DNA of 64,000 bases from Mesorhizobium sp. (GTDB lineage Bacteria; Pseudomonadota; Alphaproteobacteria; Rhizobiales; Rhizobiaceae). A program made the position numbers and the translations under genes. Position 1 is the first letter of the stretch; each line of letters opens with the position of its first letter. The stretch lies in the NCBI GenBank assembly GCA_004017275.1, contig SAKE01000023.1, forward strand, positions 23,767 through 87,766. Reading direction: 5' to 3'. Positions 57,995-64,000 of the stretch are shown here, in pieces. The notes beneath the pieces were generated by a model. The model had not been told where the DNA came from. It was given only the letters and a program-made list of their open reading frames with translations, and ran no database searches.

Positions 57995-59464
57995 ATGCCC
58001 AGGGGTAACGCTGACATCATCAGACTGAACGGCGCCGAAAAGCATTTCGGCGCCGTTCGCGCTCTGGCCGGCGTCGATTTTCACGTCGGCCCCGGCGAAT
58101 GCGTCGGCCTCGTCGGCCATAATGGTGCCGGCAAATCGACGCTGATGCACATGGTGGCGGGCACGCTGACGCCCGACAGCGGGCAGATCGGCGTGCATGG
58201 CGACACCGAGGACAATTACTCGGTGTCGCGGGCGCAGCAGCTCGGCATACGCTGCGTGTTCCAGGAATTGTCGCTGTGCCCCAATCTCAGCGTTGCCGAG
58301 AACACGCGCATCAATCACGCGTCGCTGCGTGGCTTCGGCTGGCGGCGAAAGGCGTCGGATCTGATTGCCGCCAAGCTCGACGAGATCTTTCCGGGCCACA
58401 GCATCTCGGCGTCGGACATTGTCGCCGACCTGTCGATCGGCCGGCGCCAGATGGTCGAGGTGGCGCGCGCCTTCACGGTCACCCAGGACCGGCTCGACCT
58501 CGTCATCCTCGACGAGCCGACATCGTCGCTCGACGCGCATACGGCCGGCCAGCTACTGGCCTTCGTGCGCCGCTTCGTCGCCGGCGGCAAAAGCTGCATC
58601 CTGATCTCGCATGTGCTGGGCGAGGTGCTGCGCAATGCCGACCGTATCGTGGTGATGCGCGACGGCAAGGTGGTTGTCGCCGCCGCCGCCAGTGCCTTCG
58701 ACCGCGACCGGCTGGTGACGGCGATGGGCGGAGCGGAAGCGCGCCAGAAGATCGCCGCCGAAATCGCTGCCGCCAAGCCCGGCGCCAGTCCGCTGCGGGT
58801 TCGGGCGCGGCCTGCCGCGCAGAAGGACGGCACCGACCTTGTCGCCTGCGCCGGCGAGATCATCGGCCTTGCCGGGCTCGCGGGACATGGCCAGACCGAC
58901 CTGCTGCTGGCGATCTTCGCTGCGGCATCGCGCGCCAAAGCAGGCATCGAGGTGACGGCGCCGGTGGCGCTGGTCGCCGGCGACCGCCAGTCGGACGGCA
59001 TTTTTCCGCAATGGTCGATCGCCGAGAATATCGGCATCCGCTCGCTGGCGCGGCTGCGCAACGGGCTGCTGATCTCGCCGCAGCGCGAGGCAGAACTTGC
59101 TGCATTTTGGCAGAAGAAGATCGGCATCCGCACGCCCGACATGAACAACAACATCTTCTCGCTGTCGGGCGGCAACCAGCAGAAGGCGCTGTTTGCCCGG
59201 GCGCTTGGCTCCGACGCCGGGATCGTGCTGATGGACGACCCGATGCGCGGCGTCGACATCGGCACCAAGCTGGAGGTCTATGACCTTGTGCGCGAGGAGG
59301 CTGCCCGCGGCCGCACCTTCCTCTGGTACACCACGGAAACCGAAGAGCTCGACAATTGCGACCACATCTATGTCTTCAAGAACGGCCGCATCGTCGCCAA
59401 TCTGCGCCGCGACGAGTTGACCGAAGAGAAGATCATCCAGTCCTCCTTCGGCGATGCGGCCTGA
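57995..59464 (+). CDS. Sugar ABC transporter ATP-binding protein (RbsA/MglA type)
   Basis: 489 residues with two nucleotide-binding halves. First: Walker A GLVGHNGAGKSTLMHMV, signature LSIGRRQMVEVARAF, Walker B LVILDEPTSSLD. Second: degenerate Walker A (GLAGHGQTDLLLAI), intact signature LSGGNQQKALFARALG and DDPMRGVDIGTK. Only the first site probably hydrolyses ATP well, as usual in CUT2. Start at 57995 or at a GTG directly after the preceding stop (57947). Confidence 0.93.
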   Translation: MPRGNADIIRLNGAEKHFGAVRALAGVDFHVGPGECVGLVGHNGAGKSTLMHMVAGTLTPDSGQIGVHGDTEDNYSVSRAQQLGIRCVFQELSLCPNLSVAENTRINHASLRGFGWRRKASDLIAAKLDEIFPGHSISASDIVADLSIGRRQMVEVARAFTVTQDRLDLVILDEPTSSLDAHTAGQLLAFVRRFVAGGKSCILISHVLGEVLRNADRIVVMRDGKVVVAAAASAFDRDRLVTAMGGAEARQKIAAEIAAAKPGASPLRVRARPAAQKDGTDLVACAGEIIGLAGLAGHGQTDLLLAIFAAASRAKAGIEVTAPVALVAGDRQSDGIFPQWSIAENIGIRSLARLRNGLLISPQREAELAAFWQKKIGIRTPDMNNNIFSLSGGNQQKALFARALGSDAGIVLMDDPMRGVDIGTKLEVYDLVREEAARGRTFLWYTTETEELDNCDHIYVFKNGRIVANLRRDELTEEKIIQSSFGDAA

Positions 59465-59465
59465 G

Positions 59466-60446
59466 ATGACGGCCGCCAGTCTCGACGCCGCTGCCAGGAC
59501 TTCCGCCGAGCGTGGCGCGCTGGCCCGAGCGCGTCTGTTGCGCGGGCTGCTGCCGGCGCTGTCGCTGGCGCTGGTGCTGCTCGCCATCGCCTGGCTCAAC
59601 CCGCGCGCCATCAGCTATTTCGGCTTCAGCCTGATGCTCAATTTGGCGATCCCGATCGCGCTGGCGACCATCGCGCAGATGTTCGTCATTGCCGGTAACG
59701 AACTGGATCTGTCGATCGGAACTTTCGTCGGTTTCGTCGGCTGCGTCACAGCGACCTGGCTGAAGGACGCACCGCTCATTGGCGCCGCCATCCTGCTTGG
59801 ATCGATCGGGGTCTATGCGCTGCTCGGGGCGCTGATCCATTTGCGCAATCTGCCTTCGATCGTGGTGACGCTCGGCATGAGCTTCGTCTGGCAGGGGCTT
59901 GCCATCCTCGTCCTGCCCAAACCGGGCGGCAAGGCGCCGGACTGGCTGCTTGGGCTGATGGCGTTCAAGCCGCCTTTCGTGCCGTTCCCGATCATTGCGG
60001 CGCTGCTGATCGGCCTCATTGTCCATTTCGGCCTGATGCGCACCTCCTATGGCGTCATCCTGCGCGGCTCCGGCGGCAATCCGGCGGCACTCGGTCGCGC
60101 CGGCTGGTCGCTGCTCAAGACCAAGATCGTGCTGTTTGCGCTGGCTGGCCTGTTCGGTGTGCTGTCCGGCATGGCGCTGATCGGCATCACCACGTCGGCC
60201 GATGCCAATATCGGCAATGGCTACACGCTGCTGGCGATCGCCGGCGTCATCCTCGGCGGCGGCGAATTCGTCGGCGGCCGGGTGTCGCCGATCGGCGCGG
60301 TGATCGGCGCGTTGACGCTGGCGCTCGCCGCCTCGCCACTGCTCACCTTCATGCACATACCGCCCGACTGGCAGGTGGCCGCCAACGGCGCCATCCTGAT
60401 CATCGTGCTGGCGGCGCGGGTGCTGATCAGCCGCAAGGAGAGGTGA
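59466..60446 (+). CDS. Sugar ABC transporter permease 1
   Basis: 326 residues with about nine to ten transmembrane helices of the BPD_transp_2 family: FVIAGNELDLSIGTFVGFVG, IVVTLGMSFVWQGLAILVLP, GSGGNPAALGRAGWSLLKTK (EAA-like loop) and GYTLLAIAGVILGGGEFVGG. ATG at 59466 or 59454, overlapping or abutting the ATPase stop. Forms a heterodimer with the next permease. Confidence 0.92.
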   Translation: MTAASLDAAARTSAERGALARARLLRGLLPALSLALVLLAIAWLNPRAISYFGFSLMLNLAIPIALATIAQMFVIAGNELDLSIGTFVGFVGCVTATWLKDAPLIGAAILLGSIGVYALLGALIHLRNLPSIVVTLGMSFVWQGLAILVLPKPGGKAPDWLLGLMAFKPPFVPFPIIAALLIGLIVHFGLMRTSYGVILRGSGGNPAALGRAGWSLLKTKIVLFALAGLFGVLSGMALIGITTSADANIGNGYTLLAIAGVILGGGEFVGGRVSPIGAVIGALTLALAASPLLTFMHIPPDWQVAANGAILIIVLAARVLISRKER

Positions 60447-60449
60447 GCG

Positions 60450-61397
60450 ATGACATCGGTGAGATCGCTGCTTACCAAACCCTGGATCTGGTCGTTCATT
60501 GGCGCCGTGCTTGTGTGGCTGGCGACGATCGCCTTCACCGGCGGCTATGGCGCCGGCGGCATGGTGACCGCCGCGCTTTCGCTGGCGGTGTTCACCGTCA
60601 TCGTTGGCGTCGGCCAGATGTTCGTGATCACGCTCGGCCCGGGCAATGTCGACCTGTCGCTGCCGGCCAATATCGGCCTTGCCAGTGCCGTCGCCATGAA
60701 GGTGATGGACGGCAACGATTCCATGATCGTGGTCGGGCTGCTGGCGGCGCTCGCCTGCGGCGCGGCGGTTGGCGCCGCCAACTACTTGCTGATCTGGGCA
60801 CTGCGCATCCCGCCGATCATCGCCACGCTGTCGGCCAGCTTCATCATCCAGTCGATCGATATCAGCTACGGCCGCGGGCTGCAGATCAAGCCGCCGCCGG
60901 GCTTTGCCGATTTCGCCAATTGGCAGGTGCTGGGCATTCCGGTGCTGGCGATCCTCACCGTGCTGTTCACCATCGGTGCGGCCATCGCCCTGCAGCGCAT
61001 GATCTATGGCCGCTCGGTGCTGGCGATCGGCCAGAACATCCGCGCCGCCTGGCTCGCCGGCGTCAATGTCGGACTCATCCGCTTCCTCACCTACACGCTG
61101 TCGGGGGCACTCGGCGGCATCGATGGCGCGCTGCTCGCCGGCTATTTTCGCGGCGCCAATGTCGACATCGGCAACGAATATCTGCTGGCCTCGATCGCCG
61201 TCGTCGTCATCGGCGGCACGTCGGTCGCCGGCGGCAAGGCCAATGTGCCCGGCGTCTGGGGCGCCGCGCTGTTCCTGGTGCTGCTTTTGACCATGCTCAA
61301 CACGTTTGGCGTTAGCGCCGGCGTGCGATTGCTGCTCACGGGGCTGATCATTGTCGGGGTGATCACGGCGGCGGGCGGGCAGAAGGCGCTGCGCTAG
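60450..61397 (+). CDS. Sugar ABC transporter permease 2
   Basis: 315 residues, same family and topology: FVITLGPGNVDLSLPANIGL, PPIIATLSASFIIQSIDISY, IGQNIRAAWLAGVNVGLIRF (EAA-like loop) and ASIAVVVIGGTSVAGGKANV. It starts 3 bp after the first permease stop. The operon ends here; the palindromic element with IS copies follows 32 bp later. Confidence 0.92.
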   Translation: MTSVRSLLTKPWIWSFIGAVLVWLATIAFTGGYGAGGMVTAALSLAVFTVIVGVGQMFVITLGPGNVDLSLPANIGLASAVAMKVMDGNDSMIVVGLLAALACGAAVGAANYLLIWALRIPPIIATLSASFIIQSIDISYGRGLQIKPPPGFADFANWQVLGIPVLAILTVLFTIGAAIALQRMIYGRSVLAIGQNIRAAWLAGVNVGLIRFLTYTLSGALGGIDGALLAGYFRGANVDIGNEYLLASIAVVVIGGTSVAGGKANVPGVWGAALFLVLLLTMLNTFGVSAGVRLLLTGLIIVGVITAAGGQKALR

Positions 61398-61429
61398 ACG
61401 ACGCAGAATGCTGGAGGCTGGCGGGACAG

Positions 61430-61468
61430 CACCCCCCTCTGGCCTGCCGGCCATCTCCCCCGCAAGGG
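61430..61468. repeat. Family A palindromic element, left part (interrupted by IS copies)
   Basis: Begins with CACCCCCCTCTGGCCTGCCGG and ends CTCCCCCGCAAGGG, the left arm of the element at 4115-4272. It stops inside the GCAA-looped hairpin, where the first IS begins. The last 10 bases (61459-61468, CCCGCAAGGG) are the left target duplication of copy 1. Confidence 0.88.
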
Positions 61469-62662
61469 CAGGGCTATCGCATATGAGTAAAGAGCTCATA
61501 GAAGAAGTCTTTGCTCCAGTTTGCCCTTCGCATTTTGCTGGCGATAGGTTTGTCGAGAGGATGAGCTGCCAAGATGTTCTGGGCGAGCCTGCGGATGACA
61601 GCCAGGTTTTGTGGCGCATTGTCCTTGCGGGTGCGGGCATCGTCCTCGTGGAAGACAACATCGAGGCTCCAGTGCAACTGGTTCTCGATCGTCCAGTGGG
61701 CACGAACCGTCTCGGCCAACCTCCTGGGGGTCAGCACCTTGGAGAGCACGATATAGCGGACCGATGCTGCCGCCTTGCCGTCGGCCGGGGTGCGCAGGGC
61801 CTCTATACGGCCGATGGCCTTGAGGCCGGGAAAGGCGGGTGGCTCGTTAAGCTGGGCCAGTGGCAACACGCTGGCGCGGCGCACTTCGGTTCGGCCGTGA
61901 GCGCTGTCACGGGTCTCGAAGCAGTCGATCCCATCGGCCTGCGCGAAGCTTCTCTCGGCCGCGGCGAACAAGCGGCCTTGGTTGGCCTTCAGGGCAAGGG
62001 CATAGTGCGCCTTCTTCGCAATCAGCGCCTTGGCCGTCTCGGGTCGGCAATGCAAGGCGTCGGCCGTGACCGTGCAGCCCTTGAGATCCAGGCTCTTCAG
62101 CAGCGCCAGCGTCGCGGCGACTTCGTTGGAGGCCGGCGCTCGCATGGCCGCAATCGCTACCCTGGTCTCGGCATCCCAGGCGCTCACCATCAGCGGCGGC
62201 ATGAACGCACGGCCCTTCTCATAGCCGCGCCTGAGCGCCTTGCCATCGATGGCCACCACACCGCGCGGCGAGCCAAGCCCAAGCTCGCGCCGCAGCGCCA
62301 AGACGAAAGCGCTCAGCGCCGCCGACAACTCCTCGGGATCAAGCAGCCGGAACACCCGGCTGAAGGTGTAGTGGCTCGGGCACCCATGCTTCAGTTCGAC
62401 GATCTCTTTCAGTTCGTCTTCCCGACCCTCCACGAATTCCGCAATATCCACACAGCTTTTGGCGCCGCACAGCGTTGCCGCCAATGCCACAAACAGAAGC
62501 TCAGCAAGATCATGCCGCGCATTGATATCGCGCGGATCGCGTACTTCTCGCAAGATCGACAAAACCAACGGCACTGCAGCCTCCTCTGCTTCGAGAAAGC
62601 CTCTCAAGAATCCTTCTTTTGCTGCTTGGCAATACACAATCAACTTATCTGCGATTCCCCTG
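61469..62662. mobile_element. ISAs1-family insertion sequence, copy 1
   Basis: 1194 bp. Terminal inverted repeats: CAGGGCTATCGCATATGAG at the left, CAGGGGAATCGCAGATAAG (as reverse complement) at the right. Flanked by the direct repeat CCCGCAAGGG at 61459-61468 and 62663-62672, the 10-bp target duplication. It carries one transposase gene on the minus strand. Confidence 0.92.
61474..62643 (-). CDS. ISAs1-family transposase (copy 1)
   Basis: 389 residues. An N-terminal ISAs1-associated domain (PLVLSILREVRDPRDINARH, CGAKSCVDIAEFVEGREDEL) is followed by a DDE domain with the first Asp in GVVAIDGKALRRGYEKGR, the second in CTVTADALHCRPETA and the Glu after HWTIENQLHWSLDVVFHEDD. All three catalytic acids appear intact, so it should be active. 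TTG is the listed start; the stop TAG lies in the left inverted repeat. Confidence 0.92.
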   Translation of the reverse strand: MIVYCQAAKEGFLRGFLEAEEAAVPLVLSILREVRDPRDINARHDLAELLFVALAATLCGAKSCVDIAEFVEGREDELKEIVELKHGCPSHYTFSRVFRLLDPEELSAALSAFVLALRRELGLGSPRGVVAIDGKALRRGYEKGRAFMPPLMVSAWDAETRVAIAAMRAPASNEVAATLALLKSLDLKGCTVTADALHCRPETAKALIAKKAHYALALKANQGRLFAAAERSFAQADGIDCFETRDSAHGRTEVRRASVLPLAQLNEPPAFPGLKAIGRIEALRTPADGKAAASVRYIVLSKVLTPRRLAETVRAHWTIENQLHWSLDVVFHEDDARTRKDNAPQNLAVIRRLAQNILAAHPLDKPIASKMRRANWSKDFFYELFTHMR

Positions 62663-62673
62663 CCCGCAAGGGG
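62663..62673. repeat. 11-bp junction between the two IS copies (overlapping target duplications)
   Basis: CCCGCAAGGGG. Positions 62663-62672 are the right duplication of copy 1 (CCCGCAAGGG) and 62664-62673 are the left duplication of copy 2 (CCGCAAGGGG), offset by one base. Confidence 0.9.
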
Positions 62674-63867
62674 GAGGGCTATCGCATATGAGTAAAGAGC
62701 TCATAGAAGAAGTCTTTGCTCCAGTTTGCCCTTCGCATTTTGCTGGCGATAGGTTTGTCGAGAGGATGAGCTGCCAAGATGTTCTGGGCGAGCCTGCGGA
62801 TGACAGCCAGGTTTTGTGGCGCATTGTCCTTGCGGGTGCGGGCATCGTCCTCGTGGAAGACAACATCGAGGCTCCAGTGCAACTGGTTCTCGATCGTCCA
62901 GTGGGCACGAACCGTCTCGGCCAACCTCCTGGGGGTCAGCACCTTGGAGAGCACGATATAGCGGACCGATGCTGCCGCCTTGCCGTCGGCCGGGGTGCGC
63001 AGGGCCTCTATACGGCCGATGGCCTTGAGGCCGGGAAAGGCGGGTGGCTCGTTAAGCTGGGCCAGTGGCAACACGCTGGCGCGGCGCACTTCGGTTCGGC
63101 CGTGAGCGCTGTCACGGGTCTCGAAGCAGTCGATCCCATCGGCCTGCGCGAAGCTTCTCTCGGCCGCGGCGAACAAGCGGCCTTGGTTGGCCTTCAGGGC
63201 AAGGGCATAGTGCGCCTTCTTCGCAATCAGCGCCTTGGCCGTCTCGGGTCGGCAATGCAAGGCGTCGGCCGTGACCGTGCAGCCCTTGAGATCCAGGCTC
63301 TTCAGCAGCGCCAGCGTCGCGGCGACTTCGTTGGAGGCCGGCGCTCGCATGGCCGCAATCGCTACCCTGGTCTCGGCATCCCAGGCGCTCACCATCAGCG
63401 GCGGCATGAACGCACGGCCCTTCTCATAGCCGCGCCTGAGCGCCTTGCCATCGATGGCCACCACACCGCGCGGCGAGCCAAGCCCAAGCTCGCGCCGCAG
63501 CGCCAAGACGAAAGCGCTCAGCGCCGCCGACAACTCCTCGGGATCAAGCAGCCGGAACACCCGGCTGAAGGTGTAGTGGCTCGGGCACCCATGCTTCAGT
63601 TCGACGATCTCTTTCAGTTCGTCTTCCCGACCCTCCACGAATTCCGCAATATCCACACAGCTTTTGGCGCCGCACAGCGTTGCCGCCAATGCCACAAACA
63701 GAAGCTCAGCAAGATCATGCCGCGCATTGATATCGCGCGGATCGCGTACTTCTCGCAAGATCGACAAAACCAACGGCACTGCAGCCTCCTCTGCTTCGAG
63801 AAAGCCTCTCAAGAATCCTTCTTTTGCTGCTTGGCAATACACAATCAACTTATCTGCGATTCCCCTG
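62674..63867. mobile_element. ISAs1-family insertion sequence, copy 2
   Basis: 1194 bp in the same orientation as copy 1. Apparently identical except the first base (G instead of C in the left terminus). Flanked by CCGCAAGGGG at 62664-62673 and 63868-63877, a 10-bp target duplication one base offset from that of copy 1. Confidence 0.92.
62679..63848 (-). CDS. ISAs1-family transposase (copy 2)
   Basis: 389 residues, same protein as copy 1 by reading, with the same intact DDE residues. The frame is open upstream into the palindromic element (to 63914), but that extension comes from flanking DNA. The native start is probably the TTG at 63848 or a GTG two codons later. Confidence 0.92.
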   Translation of the reverse strand: MIVYCQAAKEGFLRGFLEAEEAAVPLVLSILREVRDPRDINARHDLAELLFVALAATLCGAKSCVDIAEFVEGREDELKEIVELKHGCPSHYTFSRVFRLLDPEELSAALSAFVLALRRELGLGSPRGVVAIDGKALRRGYEKGRAFMPPLMVSAWDAETRVAIAAMRAPASNEVAATLALLKSLDLKGCTVTADALHCRPETAKALIAKKAHYALALKANQGRLFAAAERSFAQADGIDCFETRDSAHGRTEVRRASVLPLAQLNEPPAFPGLKAIGRIEALRTPADGKAAASVRYIVLSKVLTPRRLAETVRAHWTIENQLHWSLDVVFHEDDARTRKDNAPQNLAVIRRLAQNILAAHPLDKPIASKMRRANWSKDFFYELFTHMR

Positions 63868-63994
63868 CCGCAAGGGGGGAGATTGGCAGCTTCTGCGCCT
63901 CGCTCACTTTGCAACGTTAGATATTGGCGAAAGCCGCGATAACGGCCGATCTCCCCCCTTGCGGGGGAGATGTCCGGCAGGACAGAGGGGGGTG
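63868..63994. repeat. Family A palindromic element, right part
   Basis: Continues the hairpin (CCGCAAGGGGGGAGATTGGCAG) directly after copy 2 and ends with the right arm, including CTTGCGGGGGAGAT and CCGGCAGGACAGAGG, near the window end. Joining it to 61430-61468 restores an element of the 4115-4272 type. No gene is visible in the last 150 bp. Confidence 0.85.
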
Positions 63995-64000
63995 TGAAGG

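Noticed and set aside
61408..62691. 427-codon plus-strand frame opposite the transposase (and its twin at 62619-63920)
   Set aside because: Antisense of a well-conserved ISAs1 transposase. It runs across the IS ends into flanking repeat and shows no domain.
61469..63867. Composite transposon carrying cargo
   Set aside because: Only 11 bp lie between the two IS copies, so there is no cargo.
61459..63877. Tandem IS pair formed by slippage or unequal exchange between flanking duplications
   Set aside because: That model predicts an 11-base junction up to the second A of the IS terminus with CAGGG kept. The junction has one more base and GAGGG, and each copy has its own exact 10-bp duplication offset by one, which fits separate insertions better.
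1..64000. tRNA, rRNA, prophage, nod/nif or secretion-system genes
   Set aside because: Looked for T-loop-like motifs, phage structural or integrase genes and symbiosis genes; none were supportable by reading.

Overview
The window is chromosomal DNA of a GC-rich alphaproteobacterium of the order Rhizobiales, most like Mesorhizobium. The clues are a MucR-type regulator, a CenR/OtpR-like response regulator beside a cyclic-nucleotide-binding protein, the hemC-hemD-Mic60-hemY cluster, glnK-amtB close to ftsK, CtrA-type TTAA-N7-TTAA boxes and several families of rhizobial intergenic palindromes. This assignment rests on gene content and recalled family knowledge, not on a search. Nearly all of the window is ordinary core genome. 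The mobile or repetitive parts are the palindromes, two short tandem arrays and a pair of insertion sequences at the right end.

Layout. 0-5.8 kb: a DUF2442/HTH gene cut by the window edge, a TauE-type exporter, rplS, the ohr-ohrR peroxide-defence pair, and an amino-acid ABC binding protein and permease separated by a palindromic element. 6-11.3 kb: leuC, two membrane diguanylate cyclases and two small envelope proteins. 11.5-15 kb: the sdhCDAB operon (succinate dehydrogenase). 15-20.2 kb: YceH-like, OsmC, YCII, a TerB-like protein, a UbiH-type monooxygenase and TesB. 20.3-27.5 kb: sigma-54-type promoter, glnK-amtB, a small Met-rich periplasmic protein, ftsK behind a CtrA box, LolA and exonuclease III. 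27.5-33.8 kb: a GT9 glycosyltransferase, the CRP-like/CenR pair diverging from an L,D-transpeptidase, a DUF1127 protein diverging from a LysR regulator, and DUF1761, methyltransferase and EVE genes. 34-42.6 kb: gpsA-tsaD diverging from hemC-hemD-Mic60-hemY, then TerB and a glutamine amidotransferase. 42.7-46.4 kb: NIPSNAP, an MFS exporter, an aminotransferase and mucR.

46.6-52.2 kb is a minus-strand carbohydrate operon: a leaderless GH15 glucoamylase-like enzyme, 6-phosphogluconate dehydrogenase, glucose-6-phosphate dehydrogenase and a ROK/polyphosphate-glucokinase-like kinase. Together these could take an internal alpha-glucan through glucose and glucose-6-phosphate to ribulose-5-phosphate and NADPH. 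A histidine kinase/response regulator pair diverges from it, and the gap holds a candidate short RNA or leader. 54.7-61.4 kb: a YihY/BrkB membrane protein, then an SMP-30 lactonase and a complete CUT2-type sugar ABC transporter behind a perfect 30-bp palindrome.

61.4-64 kb: two direct copies of a 1194-bp ISAs1-family element. Each is flanked by its own 10-bp target duplication, the two offset by 1 bp, and both sit in the loop of the hairpin of one intergenic palindromic element. This points to two separate insertions at a structured target and is the most unusual feature here. I found no CRISPR array, prophage, tRNA or rRNA gene, symbiosis gene or toxin-antitoxin locus.
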